NCBI GenBank assembly: GCA_945878715.1
Contig: CAMCTX010000010.1
Span: 1 to 36,887 of the forward strand
Length of the DNA stretch: 36,887 nucleotides
Direction of reading: 5' to 3'
Source: Legionella genomosp. 1
Lineage (GTDB): Bacteria > Pseudomonadota > Gammaproteobacteria > UBA6186 > Azoamicaceae
Part shown: piece after piece, positions 1 to 9,800 of the stretch
Layout of the letters: each line of letters opens with the position of its first letter
Numbering within the stretch: the stretch's first letter is position 1
Notes under the pieces: generated by a model
Seen by the model: only the letters and a program-made list of their open reading frames with translations
Databases searched by the model: none
Told to the model about the DNA's origin: nothing
Position numbers and translations under genes: made by a program

Positions 1-59
1 GTGAAGATACGCATCGTATGGCAGAGGCAAACAAAGCATTTTCACATTACCGTTGGTAA
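1..59 (+). CDS. rpsG: 30S ribosomal protein S7, C-terminal end (partial)
   Basis: Only the last 18 codons and the stop are inside the window; the frame begins at base 3. The peptide reads EDTHRMAEANKAFSHYRW, which is the typical C-terminal tail of S7, a primary 16S rRNA-binding protein of the 30S head. The stop lies 12 nt before fusA, the usual rpsG-fusA spacing in the str operon, so rpsL probably lies just outside the window. In E. coli S7 also represses its own operon, but the relevant rpsL-rpsG spacer is not visible here. Confidence 0.93.
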   Translation, partial: EDTHRMAEANKAFSHYRW

Positions 60-71
60 GAGGATAAAGAC

Positions 72-2174
72 GTGTCCCGTGTAACCCCTATTGAGCACTA
101 TCGTAATATCGGCATCGTGGCCCACATTGATGCAGGAAAAACGACAACCACTGAGCGTATTCTCTATTATACCGGTGCTTCCTATAAAATAGGCGAAGTC
201 CATGATGGCGAAAGCACCACGGATTGGATGCCACAGGAAAAAGAACGTGGTATTACCATTACTGCAGCCGCTATTACCTGCCATTGGGCGGGGATGGCGA
301 AGCAATATCCCGATCATCGCATTAATATTATCGATACCCCAGGTCACGTCGATTTTACCATTGAAGTAGAGCGCTCCTTGCGTGTTTTGGATGGTGCTTG
401 TGTGGTCTTCTCAGCGGTGGATGGTGTGGAGCCACAGTCTGAAACCGTTTGGCGTCAAGCCAATAAATATGGTGTTCCGCGTATTGCCTTTGTGAATAAA
501 ATGGACCGTGTAGGTGCCGATTTATTGCGCGTGGTTGGGCAAATTAAAAGTCGGTTAGGTGCAAACCCTGTGCTTATTCAGATCCCTATTGGTGCAGAAG
601 ACTCTTTTGAAGGGGTCGTCGATCTGGTCCGTATGCAGGCTATTTATTGGGATGATGCGAACCAAGGTATGACCTTTGAATTAAGGCCTATTGCGCCCGA
701 GATGCAGGAACTCTGTCAGGTATGGCGCGATAAGCTCATTGAAGCTGTTGCTGAAGCCTCTGAAGACCTCATGGAAAAATATTTAAACGCAGAATCTTTT
801 ACAGAGACAGAGGTTCGTAGTGGCTTGCGGGTTCTAACCTTGGGATCAAAAATCGTGCCCGTTCTGTGTGGTACAGCCTTTAAGAATAAAGGTGTGCAGG
901 CCATGTTGGATGCAGTCATCGATTATTTACCTGCTCCGAATGATGTCACACCGATTCAGGGTGTTTTGCAGAATAAAGATGAAACGGTAGAGAGTCGTCC
1001 TGCTTCCGATACAGAACCTTTTGCAGCCTTGGCGTTTAAGGTGATGACCGATCCTTTTGTAGGCACCTTAACCTTTTTTAGAGTCTATTCAGGTGTGCTT
1101 CAATCCGGCGATACCATTTTAAATACCGTGAAAGATAGGCGTGAACGTATTGGTCGTATCTTGCTGATGCATGCCAATAATCGAGAAGAAATTAAAGAAG
1201 TACGTGCGGGCGATATTGCAGCTGCCGTGGGTCTTAAAAATACCACCACCGGCGATACCTTGAGTGATGAAGCACGTGCCATTGTGCTTGAAAAAATGGA
1301 TTTTCCAGAGCCTGTGATTGCGCTTGCGGTTGAGCCCAAAACCAAGGCCGATCAGGAAAAAATGAGCCTTGCGCTCGGGAAGTTGGCCCAAGAAGATCCT
1401 TCTTTCAGAGTGAAAACAGATATTGAAACAGGGCAAACGATTATTTCTGGCATGGGTGAATTACATTTAGATATTATTGTCGATCGTATGCGTCGTGAAT
1501 TTAAGGTTGAGGCTAACATTGGTAAGCCGCAGGTTTCTTATCGAGAGACTATTCGCAAATCAGTTGAGCAAGAAGGTAAATATATTCGTCAAACCGGTGG
1601 TCGTGGGCAGTACGGTCATGTTTGGTTAAAGATGGGACCTGCAGAAACGGGTACAGGTATTCAATTTTTTAATGAAGTCGTGGGTGGTACAGTACCTAAA
1701 GAATATGTCCCAGCGATTGAAAAGGGTGTGCGTGAGCAAGCAGAGAATGGTGTGCTTGCAGGTTATCCTGTTGTGGATGTCACGGTTACCTTGTTTGATG
1801 GTTCTTATCACGATGTCGATTCCAATGAAATGGCCTTTAAAATCGCAGGTTCTATGGCTTTTAAAGCCGGTGCCCTGAAGGCCAGTGCCGTTCTATTAGA
1901 ACCCATTATGAAAGTTGAAGTGATTACGCCTGAAGAATACATGGGTGATGTGGTGGGCGATCTGAATCGACGACGTGGTATTATCCATGGCATGGAAGAC
2001 ACTGTTTCAGGTAAACATATTCGGGCCGAAGTGCCTTTATCTGAGATGTTTGGTTATGCCACCGATATGCGTTCGATGTCTCAGGGGCGTGCAACCTATA
2101 CAATGGAATTTGTACGTTATGCTGAGACGCCAGCCAATATTGCCGAAGGTATTATTGAAAAGCGTAAAGGGTAA
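72..2174 (+). CDS. fusA: Elongation factor G
   Basis: Ribosomal translocase GTPase that moves tRNA and mRNA after peptide bond formation and helps recycle ribosomes. The protein has 700 residues (E. coli 704). The N-terminus [20 protein letters not shown] leads into the P-loop AHIDAGKTT; the switch region RGITITAAA, the DTPGHVDFT motif and NKMD (guanine specificity) follow, with EF-G domains II-V to the end. The start is GTG at 72, preceded by an AGAGGA Shine-Dalgarno, and this is where family members begin. It follows rpsG directly, as in the str operon, and is followed by tuf after about 40 nt. What is unusual is what comes after tuf: trpT-secE instead of rpsJ. Confidence 0.98.
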   Translation: MSRVTPIEHYRNIGIVAHIDAGKTTTTERILYYTGASYKIGEVHDGESTTDWMPQEKERGITITAAAITCHWAGMAKQYPDHRINIIDTPGHVDFTIEVERSLRVLDGACVVFSAVDGVEPQSETVWRQANKYGVPRIAFVNKMDRVGADLLRVVGQIKSRLGANPVLIQIPIGAEDSFEGVVDLVRMQAIYWDDANQGMTFELRPIAPEMQELCQVWRDKLIEAVAEASEDLMEKYLNAESFTETEVRSGLRVLTLGSKIVPVLCGTAFKNKGVQAMLDAVIDYLPAPNDVTPIQGVLQNKDETVESRPASDTEPFAALAFKVMTDPFVGTLTFFRVYSGVLQSGDTILNTVKDRRERIGRILLMHANNREEIKEVRAGDIAAAVGLKNTTTGDTLSDEARAIVLEKMDFPEPVIALAVEPKTKADQEKMSLALGKLAQEDPSFRVKTDIETGQTIISGMGELHLDIIVDRMRREFKVEANIGKPQVSYRETIRKSVEQEGKYIRQTGGRGQYGHVWLKMGPAETGTGIQFFNEVVGGTVPKEYVPAIEKGVREQAENGVLAGYPVVDVTVTLFDGSYHDVDSNEMAFKIAGSMAFKAGALKASAVLLEPIMKVEVITPEEYMGDVVGDLNRRRGIIHGMEDTVSGKHIRAEVPLSEMFGYATDMRSMSQGRATYTMEFVRYAETPANIAEGIIEKRKG

Positions 2175-2214
2175 TTTTCGATTCGAAGCATCGTTATTTT
2201 AAAGAGGTGTTGTG

Positions 2215-3405
2215 ATGGCGAAGAGTAAATTTGAACGAGATCTTCCACATATTAATGTAGGAACGATTGGACACGTCGATCATGGTAAGACGACCTTAAC
2301 AGCCGCTTTAACGAAAGTGCTGGCCAAGAAATATGGTGGAGAGTTTAAGGACTATAACCAGATTGATGCAGCGCCTGAAGAACGAGCCCGTGGTATTACG
2401 ATTGCCACCGCGCATGTGGAATACCGTTCCGCTGCACGTCATTATGCGCACGTCGATTGCCCTGGCCATGCCGATTATGTGAAGAACATGATTACCGGTG
2501 CAGCACAAATGGATGGTGCGATTTTAGTGGTATCCGCAGCCGATGGCCCAATGCCTCAGACCCGCGAACATATTTTGTTGGCCCGTCAGGTGGGTGTACC
2601 TTATATTGTGGTGTTTTTGAATAAAGCCGATATGGTAGACGATCCCGAACTACTGGAATTGGTCGAAATGGAAGTGCGTGACTTGCTCACTTCTTATAAT
2701 TTTCCTGGGGATACCACCCCGATTGTGGTGGGCTCTGCGTTGAAGGCCCTTCAGGGTGATACCTCTGAAATAGGTGAAGGCGCGATTTTCAAATTAGTCG
2801 AAGCCATGGATACTTACTTCCCTATTCCAGAACGGGCTGTTGATCTACCTTTCTTAATGCCGATCGAAGATGTGTTATCGATTTCGGGCCGCGGTACGGT
2901 GGTGACGGGTCGTATTGAGCGTGGTATTGCGAAGGTGGGCGATGAGCTTGAGATTGTAGGCTTAAAGACCACGCAAAAGACGATTTGTACGGGTATCGAG
3001 ATGTTTAGAAAATTACTCGATCAGGGTCAGGCCGGAGACAACGTGGGTGTGCTGCTCAGAGGCACGAAGCGTGAAGATGTGGAACGCGGTCAAGTGTTGG
3101 CCAAGCCGGGTAGCATTACGCCGCATACCAAATATGAGGCTGAAGTGTATATTCTGTCCAAAGATGAAGGGGGTCGACATACACCTTTCTTCAATGGCTA
3201 TCGTCCTCAGTTTTACTTTAGGACTACGGATGTGACGGGTTCGGTTAATTTACCGGCTGGGGTAGAGATGGTCATGCCTGGGGATAATATTAAGATGGAA
3301 ATCACCTTGATTGCGCCTGTTGCCTTGGAAGAAGGTGTACGCTTTGCAATCCGTGAGGGTGGTAAAACAGTGGGAGCCGGTGTGGTTTCCAAGGTTCTGG
3401 AATAA
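2215..3405 (+). CDS. tuf: Elongation factor Tu
   Basis: GTPase that delivers aminoacyl-tRNA to the ribosomal A site. The product has 396 residues (E. coli 394): P-loop GHVDHGKT at about residues 18-25, [12 protein letters not shown] switch, DCPGHADY, then NKADM, and a conserved C-terminus ending in [11 protein letters not shown] at 2215 (MAKSKFERD) is chosen over an in-frame GTG one codon earlier because it matches the family start and is well placed behind AAAGAGG. Upstream is fusA (tufA-like context) and downstream is tRNA-Trp-secE (tufB-like context), so this single gene sits exactly where a tufA/tufB recombinant should be. Whether a second tuf exists elsewhere cannot be seen. Confidence 0.98.
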   Translation: MAKSKFERDLPHINVGTIGHVDHGKTTLTAALTKVLAKKYGGEFKDYNQIDAAPEERARGITIATAHVEYRSAARHYAHVDCPGHADYVKNMITGAAQMDGAILVVSAADGPMPQTREHILLARQVGVPYIVVFLNKADMVDDPELLELVEMEVRDLLTSYNFPGDTTPIVVGSALKALQGDTSEIGEGAIFKLVEAMDTYFPIPERAVDLPFLMPIEDVLSISGRGTVVTGRIERGIAKVGDELEIVGLKTTQKTICTGIEMFRKLLDQGQAGDNVGVLLRGTKREDVERGQVLAKPGSITPHTKYEAEVYILSKDEGGRHTPFFNGYRPQFYFRTTDVTGSVNLPAGVEMVMPGDNIKMEITLIAPVALEEGVRFAIREGGKTVGAGVVSKVLE

Positions 3406-3437
3406 TAGTGTATTGTAGGGCGTTTTTGAAAAGAAGT

Positions 3438-3513
<76 letters not shown>

Positions 3514-3542
3514 TAGAGCATAAAAATGGGCAGAAGTAGAGA

Positions 3543-3914
3543 ATGACCTTTGAAACTTCCAAGCGAATGGATGGGCTGTATGCTGCTTTAGCGGTATTGC
3601 TGATCCTCTCGTTGTTTGTAGCGAATCGCTACCTGGGAAATGTTTCAGGTCTGTGGCGGCTCTTAGGCTTTTTGGTAGCTGCTTCGCTTGTTTTAGTGTT
3701 GTTATGGAAGACCCGTTGGGGTCGTAGTGTCTTTGTGCAGTGTCAGGATGTACGCCAAGAGGTTGCTAGAATGCACTGGCCTACACGACAGGAAACGATA
3801 CAGACCACCGTCGCGACTTTAGCCATGGTCTTGGTCATGGGGCTGATATTGTGGACAGCCGATTTTCTTTTATTGCGAGCGGTTAAATGGTTAACCGGCC
3901 ATTGGGGAGTATAA
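3543..3914 (+). CDS. secE: Preprotein translocase subunit SecE
   Basis: Small integral-membrane subunit of the SecYEG channel. The 123-residue protein has three hydrophobic segments (about residues 12-28, 36-54 and 87-110), like the three-helix SecE of E. coli (127 aa). The conserved amphipathic stretch before the last helix is present (DVRQEVARMHWPTRQET), including the WPTRQET signature that clamps SecY. It begins 29 nt after tRNA-Trp and ends 6 nt before nusG, the standard secE-nusG pair. Confidence 0.96.
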   Translation: MTFETSKRMDGLYAALAVLLILSLFVANRYLGNVSGLWRLLGFLVAASLVLVLLWKTRWGRSVFVQCQDVRQEVARMHWPTRQETIQTTVATLAMVLVMGLILWTADFLLLRAVKWLTGHWGV

Positions 3915-3920
3915 GGGCGA

Positions 3921-4454
3921 ATGGCTAAGCGCTGGTATGTTGTACACGCCTATTCGAGTTTCGAGTTGCGTGTCAAACGTTCTTTAGAAGACCGTATTAA
4001 ATTATTAGGTCTGGAACACAAGTTTGGTGATATCCTCGTGCCAACCGAAGAAGTGGTCGAGATTCGTTCTGGGCAAAAGCGTAAAAGTGAACGTAAGTTT
4101 TTCCCAGGCTATGTCTTAGTTAGTATGGAAATGGATGACGAAACCTGGCATTTGGTGCGTCATATTCCAAAGGTTTTGGGTTTTATAGGGGGCACTTCCG
4201 CGCAGCCTGCGCCTATCTCCGATAAAGAAGCCGATGCCATCTTACAGCGTGTGCAAGAAGGGGTGGATAAACCCAGACCTAAGGTATTGTTTGAAGCAGG
4301 CGAAGTGATCCGTGTAACCCAAGGTCCTTTTGCCGATTTCAATGGAGTTGTTGAAGAAGTTAATTATGAGAAAAATCGTATGCGGGTGGCTGTTCTAATT
4401 TTTGGTCGCTCCACACCGGTCGATTTAGATTTCTCGCAGGTCGAAAAGGCTTAA
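3921..4454 (+). CDS. nusG: Transcription termination/antitermination protein NusG
   Basis: Binds RNA polymerase across the clamp, suppresses pausing and links the polymerase to Rho or to ribosomal S10. The protein has 177 residues (E. coli 181). The NGN domain starts with [20 protein letters not shown] and contains the [13 protein letters not shown] segment; the C-terminal KOW domain contains [20 protein letters not shown] and ends in [14 protein letters not shown]. Short spacing from secE (6 nt) indicates co-transcription. The gap to rplK (67 nt) holds a probable L1-binding site. Confidence 0.97.
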   Translation: MAKRWYVVHAYSSFELRVKRSLEDRIKLLGLEHKFGDILVPTEEVVEIRSGQKRKSERKFFPGYVLVSMEMDDETWHLVRHIPKVLGFIGGTSAQPAPISDKEADAILQRVQEGVDKPRPKVLFEAGEVIRVTQGPFADFNGVVEEVNYEKNRMRVAVLIFGRSTPVDLDFSQVEKA

Positions 4455-4470
4455 GTTTTATTATTAATAG

Positions 4471-4513
4471 CGGGGAGCTTTTCTAACGAGAAGCGTTTGT
4501 ACCCACGATGAGG
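4471..4513 (+). promoter_or_regulatory. Candidate L1 autoregulatory site in the rplK leader
   Basis: The spacer between nusG and rplK contains GCGGGGAGC, a hairpin with a 7-bp stem (GCTTTTC at 4477-4483 with GAGAAGC at 4488-4494, loop TAAC), then TACCCACGATGAGG. GGG can pair with CCC, giving a helix-asymmetric loop-helix arrangement that ends in GATGAGG next to the rplK ribosome-binding site. Ribosomal protein L1 is known to repress the rplK-rplA mRNA in gammaproteobacteria by binding the leader as a mimic of its 23S rRNA site. Assignment is by position and shape only. Confidence 0.6.
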
Positions 4514-4521
4514 TGTAGACA

Positions 4522-4974
4522 ATGGCACAGGTGCAGAGCAAGAAAAAAATAGAGGCCCTCCTGAAGATTCAGGTGAAGGCAGGCGAGGCAGATCCCAAGC
4601 CACCGATTGGTACGGCGCTCGGTCCTCGTGGTGTCAATATTATGGATTTTTGTAAAGCCTTTAATGCGCAGACACAAAATCTACCCGGCATTAAAAAAGG
4701 TACGCCCTTACCAGTGGTCATTACGATTTATGCTGATCGTAGTTTTACCTTTGAGATTAAAACACCACCTGCCAGTGTGCTGCTACGGGAAGCTGCGGGT
4801 ATCGAAAAGGGTAGTAGTACACCGAATAGCAATAAAGTAGGCAAAATCTCTCGTGCAGCGTTGGCCGAGATTGCCACCAAAAAACGACCCGATTTAACAG
4901 CCTCCGATCTAGAAGCGGCGATGCGTACGATTGCAGGCAGTGCGAGAAGCATGGGATTAGAGGTGGAGGATTAA
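4522..4974 (+). CDS. rplK: 50S ribosomal protein L11
   Basis: Component of the GTPase-associated centre of the 50S subunit, binding 23S rRNA helices 43-44 and needed for RelA activation. The protein has 150 residues (E. coli 142; the extra residues are spread at the termini). Typical motifs are KLQVKAG-like [20 protein letters not shown] near the start, [12 protein letters not shown], and a C-terminal domain with [19 protein letters not shown]. It starts at ATG 4522 behind a GAGG and ends one base before the rplA ATG, so rplA is probably translationally coupled. Confidence 0.97.
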   Translation: MAQVQSKKKIEALLKIQVKAGEADPKPPIGTALGPRGVNIMDFCKAFNAQTQNLPGIKKGTPLPVVITIYADRSFTFEIKTPPASVLLREAAGIEKGSSTPNSNKVGKISRAALAEIATKKRPDLTASDLEAAMRTIAGSARSMGLEVED

Positions 4975-4975
4975 A

Positions 4976-5674
4976 ATGGCAACAAAACTTTCTAAACGTA
5001 CAAAAGCCATTCGATCGCGTCTCACGGTTGCTAAAGCTTATGCTTTTGCCGATGCGGTTGCGTTTCTAAAATCCTTACCACCCTTAAAGTTTCGTGAGAG
5101 CGTGGATATTAGTGTCAATTTGGGCGTAGACGCACGTCAGTCCGATCAAACGGTACGCGGTGCCGTGGTTTTACCCTTTGGTACGGGTAAAACGGTTCGT
5201 GTGGCTGTCTTTACCCAGGGCAAGAATGCAGAGGCTGCAAAAGCCGCAGGGGCTGACGTCGTAGGGATGGATGATTTAGCACAAGCCATTCAGGGTGGCA
5301 TGCTCGATTTCGACGTCGTGATTGCCAGTCCCGATGCCATGGGCGTGGTCGGACGCTTAGGACAAATATTAGGGCCACGGGGTTTAATGCCTAATCCCAA
5401 GGTGGGTACTGTGAGTATGGATGTCGCCACAGCGGTGAAAAATGCCAAATCCGGTCAGGTGCGTTATCGTTCCGATAAAAATGGGATTGTGCATGGTTGC
5501 GTGGGCAAGGTGGACTTTTCTTTAGAGGCTTTAAAGGCCAATGTGTTGGCTGTTTTGGACGGTTTGCGTAAGGCAAAGCCCAGCACAGCGAAGGGGATTT
5601 ATCTTAAAAAGATCACCCTTTCTACAACCATGGGTCCCGGCTTGATGATCGATCAAGCCTCATTTGATAGTTAG
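4976..5674 (+). CDS. rplA: 50S ribosomal protein L1
   Basis: Forms the mobile L1 stalk that handles deacylated tRNA at the E site, and acts as translational repressor of rplKA. The protein has 232 residues (E. coli 234). Recognisable segments are [32 protein letters not shown], the [15 protein letters not shown] signature, and [10 protein letters not shown]-like [15 protein letters not shown] at the C-terminus. GGTGGAGG inside the rplK end provides the Shine-Dalgarno, consistent with coupling. It is followed by a 172-nt leader before rplJ. Confidence 0.97.
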   Translation: MATKLSKRTKAIRSRLTVAKAYAFADAVAFLKSLPPLKFRESVDISVNLGVDARQSDQTVRGAVVLPFGTGKTVRVAVFTQGKNAEAAKAAGADVVGMDDLAQAIQGGMLDFDVVIASPDAMGVVGRLGQILGPRGLMPNPKVGTVSMDVATAVKNAKSGQVRYRSDKNGIVHGCVGKVDFSLEALKANVLAVLDGLRKAKPSTAKGIYLKKITLSTTMGPGLMIDQASFDS

Positions 5675-5846
5675 CATTTAGCAGCAATGGCTGTCTAAGA
5701 CCGCGAGTACGGTGGTTTAAATAACCGAAAGGTAGCTCGCGCAGACGGTACTGAAAGGCGGATATTCCGAACGGAGGTTACCGTAAGGGGCAGTCCCTCT
5801 TCATAAGGGGATTGCAAAGAGTTGTCATTATTAGAGGGTAGTCACG
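5675..5846 (+). promoter_or_regulatory. L10-type ribosomal protein leader (rplJL autoregulation)
   Basis: The 172-nt spacer between rplA and rplJ folds into nested helices like the known L10 leader. CGCGAG at 5702-5707 pairs with CTCGCG at 5736-5741, enclosing GGTT/AACC; ACGGTA at 5745-5750 pairs with TACCGT at 5779-5784; and a distal GGGG/CCCT element lies at about 5786-5810. In enterobacteria the L10-(L7/L12)4 complex binds this leader and represses rplJL translation by closing a distant ribosome-binding site. Length, position and helix order agree; an Rfam model search was not possible. Confidence 0.8.
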
Positions 5847-6377
5847 GTGGCGCTGAAGTTAGAACAAAAGAAAACGATCGTCTCAGAGGTCAGTGATCTC
5901 GCGAATCGATCGCTATCCTTAATAGCCTTAGAATACCGAGGTCTTTCGGTTGCCGAGTTAACAGAGCTAAGGGTGCAAGCCCGTAAAGCGGCTGTTCATC
6001 TTCGTGTGGCACGTAATACTTTGGTACGGCGTGCGCTCAAAGGAACCTCTTTTGAGTGTATCAACGAATCGTTGGTAGGGCCGCTTCTCTTGGCGTTCTC
6101 AACCACCGAGTTAAGTGCAGGCGCACGTTTGGTGCGGGATTTTGCGAAGAAAAACGAAAAGTTGATTGTGAAGGTCTTGTCTTTAGATGGCAAATCCTTC
6201 GATAAAAAACAGCTCGATTTTGTCGCAAGCTTACCGACGCGTGATGAAGCACTTTCTAAGTTGTTGGCCGTGATGAAGGCACCTATTGGCAAGTTCGTAC
6301 AGACACTGGCTGCACCCCATACCAAACTACTAAGAACCTTAGTAGCGGTACGTGATGCAAAACAGGCTGGCGCTTAA
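5847..6377 (+). CDS. rplJ: 50S ribosomal protein L10
   Basis: Base of the ribosomal stalk that anchors L7/L12 dimers. The protein has 176 residues (E. coli 165). It starts MALKLEQKKTIVSEVSDLAN, has the rRNA-binding segment EYRGLSVAELTELRVQAR and the RVARNTLVRRAL motif, and carries an extended C-terminal helix where L7/L12 dimers bind. The start codon is GTG at 5847 behind AGAGGG. Its leader and its 35-nt distance from rplL fit the standard rplJL unit. Confidence 0.97.
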   Translation: MALKLEQKKTIVSEVSDLANRSLSLIALEYRGLSVAELTELRVQARKAAVHLRVARNTLVRRALKGTSFECINESLVGPLLLAFSTTELSAGARLVRDFAKKNEKLIVKVLSLDGKSFDKKQLDFVASLPTRDEALSKLLAVMKAPIGKFVQTLAAPHTKLLRTLVAVRDAKQAGA

Positions 6378-6412
6378 TTTTTACGTTTAACCTAGATGTG
6401 GAGTAATTGAAT

Positions 6413-6790
6413 ATGACCCTTTCAAATGAAGAAATCCTCAAGGCCATTGCGAAGAAGCCTGTCATGGATATTGTTGAATTAATAGCCATGATGGAAAAAG
6501 AATTTAATGTAACTGCCGCGGTTGCTGTTGCAGCCCCTGCAGCGGGTGGTGCTGTTGCAAGTGCTGCTGCTGAAGAGCAGACAGAATTTAAAGTGGTTAT
6601 GAGCAATCATGGCGCCAATAAAGTGGGTGTCATTAAGGTTGTGCGTACCATTACCAATCTAGGCTTAAAAGAAGCCAAAGACTTGGTAGAAGGTACCCCT
6701 GCTGTTGTGAAAGAAGGCATTTCCAAGAAAGATGCCGAAGACATCAAAAAGCAGCTTGTTGAAGCAGGCGCAGAAGTAGACATTAAATAA
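6413..6790 (+). CDS. rplL: 50S ribosomal protein L7/L12
   Basis: Multicopy stalk protein that recruits translational GTPases. The 125-residue protein has the N-terminal dimerisation helices ([21 protein letters not shown]), an Ala/Gly-rich hinge at about residues 41-58, and the C-terminal domain with [20 protein letters not shown] and the final EVDIK. ATG at 6413 is preferred over an upstream in-frame TTG at 6407 because GGAG at 6400-6403 is well spaced only from the ATG. Two hairpins follow before rpoB. Confidence 0.97.
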   Translation: MTLSNEEILKAIAKKPVMDIVELIAMMEKEFNVTAAVAVAAPAAGGAVASAAAEEQTEFKVVMSNHGANKVGVIKVVRTITNLGLKEAKDLVEGTPAVVKEGISKKDAEDIKKQLVEAGAEVDIK

Positions 6791-6820
6791 AGTGTAGGGG
6801 CGGACCTCTGTGTCCACCCC
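6791..6820 (+). repeat. Dispersed palindromic repeat, copy A (rplL-rpoB spacer)
   Basis: GGGGCGGAC at 6797-6805 pairs with GTCCACCCC at 6812-6820 (one C/A mismatch), with a short CTCTGT loop. The 30-nt unit matches copy E at 30814-30843 in 25 of 30 positions. It lies directly after the rplL stop, where E. coli has an attenuator and an RNase III site, so this mobile-type palindrome may have taken over that role. No T-run follows it. Confidence 0.85.
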
Positions 6821-6828
6821 TCATGGGA

Positions 6829-6856
6829 ATGGCCAATAGTTATGCTGTTGGCCATT
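6829..6856 (+). promoter_or_regulatory. Second hairpin in rplL-rpoB spacer (attenuator or processing site candidate)
   Basis: AATGGCCAA at 6829-6837 pairs perfectly with TTGGCCATT at 6848-6856 around an 11-nt loop. It sits 8 nt after repeat copy A and 34 nt before the rpoB ATG. There is no T-tract, so it is not a strong intrinsic terminator. By analogy with the E. coli rplL-rpoB spacer it may cause partial attenuation or RNase III cleavage that sets the ribosomal protein to polymerase ratio. Confidence 0.55.
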
Positions 6857-6890
6857 TAAGTGATTTCACATAAAGGTCAGAGGGACCGAG

Positions 6891-9800
6891 ATGGCTTATA
6901 CTGACACGCGAACATTGTCTTATACCGAGCGTAAACGCATTCGAGCGAATTATGGCAAACGGCCAGATACCTTGGAGGCACCGCCCCTATTGGCGATACA
7001 ATTAGAGTCTTATAAGACTTTTTTGTATCCCAGTGTGCGTTCAAAATCGAGAATAAAGAAAGCGGGCTTGGATGAAGCCTTTCAATCTGTTTTTCCGATT
7101 GTGGGTTATTCAGGCCATGCAGCGCTGGAATATGTAAGCTATCAACTCGGCACGCCGGCCTTTGATGTCAAAGAATGCCAAATTCGTGGGCTTACCTATG
7201 CGGCACCCTTGCGTGTAAAAATTCGTTTGGTGATTTTCGATAGAGAATCACCCTCTGATGCAAAAGTCGTCAAGGATGTTAGAGAGCAAGAAGTCTACAT
7301 GGGCGAATTGCCACTGATGACCGAAAGCGGGACTTTTGTGATTAACGGCACAGAACGTGTGGTCGTCTCACAGTTACATCGTTCACCCGGTGTTTTCTTT
7401 GAACATGATAAGGGTAAGACCCATTCTTCTGGTAAATTGCTACATGCGGGACGCATTATTCCCGGTCGTGGTTCTTGGCTGGATATGGAATTCGATCCCA
7501 AGGATTGTTTGTTCGTTCGCATAGACAGACGTCGCAAATTACCTGCTACCGTGATGTTGCGTGCTTTAGGCTATGGTACCGAAGAAATACTCGGCATCTT
7601 CTTTGAAACCAATACCTTTCATTTTGAGAAAGGACAATGGGTGTTGGAAGTGGTGGCCGATCGTTTACGTGGAGAGACGGCGCTTTGTGATATTAAAACC
7701 CCTGCAGGCGATCTCATTGTCGAAGCCGGCCGGCGTATTATTGCCAAGCATATTCGTCAAATCGAATCCTTTGGTATTCGAAGCTTAGACGTTTCTGCCG
7801 ATTATTTAATGGGTAGAACCTTGGCTCATGATCTCATCGATCCCTCCAGCGGCGAGATCCTAGCCTTAGCGAATGCCGAGATTGGCGCTGATATTATGAG
7901 AATGGTACAGGAAGCCAAGATCACCACCCTAAAGACTCTCTTTAGCAATGATTTGGATCGGGGTCCTTATATTTCCGATACGCTCAGGATCGATTCCTGT
8001 AAGACGCAATTGGAAGCTTTTGTAGAAATTTACCGCATGATGCGTCCGGGCGAACCGCCCACAGCCGATGCGGCAGAGCAATTATTCAAGAATCTATTTT
8101 TCAGCCCAGAGCGTTATGATTTATCGTCTGTGGGTCGTATGAAATTTAACCGTCGCTTAGGTCGCAGCGAATCTGAAGGACCGGGTATCTTAAGCAAAGA
8201 AGATATTGTAGATGTATTGAAGGTCTTGATTGATATTCGCGATGGTCGCGGTGAAATCGATGACATTGATCACCTAGGTAATCGTCGTGTACGTAGCGTG
8301 GGTGAAATGGCAGAAAACCAATTTCGCGTGGGCTTGGTACGTGTAGAGCGTGCGGCCAAAGAGCGTCTTAGTTTGGCCGAATCTGAAGGTTTAATGCCTC
8401 AGGATTTGATTAATGCTAAGCCAGTCTCTGCAGCGATTAAAGAATTCTTTGGTTCAAGCCAATTGTCTCAGTTTATGGATCAAAATAATCCTTTATCGGA
8501 AGTGACGCACAAGCGTCGGGTTTCGGCCCTTGGGCCTGGTGGTTTAACCCGCGAAAGAGCAGGTTTTGAAGTCCGAGACGTTCACATTACGCATTATGGT
8601 CGTGTGTGTCCTATCGAAACACCGGAAGGTCCCAATATTGGTTTAATCAATTCTCTGGCGGTCTATGCGCGTACGAATGAGTATGGCTTTTTAGAAAGCC
8701 CCTATCGTAAAGTTGTTGCAGGTAAGGTCACGCATGAGATTGAGTATTTATCCGCGATTGAAGAAGGGCAATTTGTTATCGCGATGGCCAACACGCGTTT
8801 AGATAAAAACGCTGCCTTGGTGGACGATCTGGTACCGTGTCGTCACAAAAATGAATTTACCTTTTCAACACCCGATCGTGTGGAGTATATGGATGTCTCG
8901 CCCAAGCAGATTGTCTCTGTGGCGGCGTCCTTAATACCCTTCTTAGAACATGATGATGCAAACCGCGCCCTGATGGGATCGAATATGCAACGTCAAGCCG
9001 TGCCCACGCTTTGTACCGAAAAACCTTTAGTGGGTACCGGTATGGAACGCATGGTAGCCATTGATTCGGGCGTCGCAGTGATTGCGCGTCGCGGTGGTCT
9101 GGTCGATTCTGTGGATGCAGGCCGTATTGTGGTGCGTGTGAATGATAGCGAAACCGAAGCAGGTAATGCTGGGGTTGAGATCTATAATCTAACCAAATAT
9201 GTGCGTTCTAATCAGAATACCTGTATTAACCAAAGACCTTTGGTAAGTCCAGGCGATCGGATCCGAGCGGGCGATGTCTTAGCCGATGGTCCTTCCACCG
9301 ATATGGGTGAATTGGCCTTGGGTAAGAATCTATTGGTCGCTTTCATGCCTTGGAATGGTTACAACTTTGAAGATTCCATTCTTATTTCCGAGCGCATTGC
9401 AGAGCAAGATAAATTTACAACCGTTCATATTGAAGAATTAACCTGTATTTCTAGAGATACCAAGCTGGGTCCTGAAGAAATTACCGGTGATATTCCCAAT
9501 GTGGGAGAAGGCGCATTATCCCGATTGGATGAGGCGGGTATTGTCTATATTGGGGCAGAAGTTGATTCCGGCGATATTTTGGTCGGTAAAGTAACGCCGA
9601 AGGGCGAAACACAGCTTACACCGGAAGAGAAGCTATTAAGAGCTATCTTTGGTGAGAAAGCCTCCGATGTGAAAGATACTTCCTTGCGCGTACCCACAGG
9701 CATGAGTGGTGTCATTATTGATGTGCAAGTCTTTACCCGGGATGGGGTTGAAAAAGATAACCGTGCTTTAGCGATTGAGAATGCAGCGCTGATGCGGGTG

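Noticed and set aside
42-347. Open frame on the minus strand over the fusA start
   Set aside because: It is antisense to the conserved EF-G P-loop region, has no ribosome-binding site and no recognisable protein; a coding shadow. The same applies to the other antisense frames over rpoB, rpoC, rplJ, uvrA and recD2.
3406-3437. TTGTAGGGCG before tRNA-Trp as a sixth copy of the palindromic repeat
   Set aside because: Only about eight bases match and there is no complementary arm.
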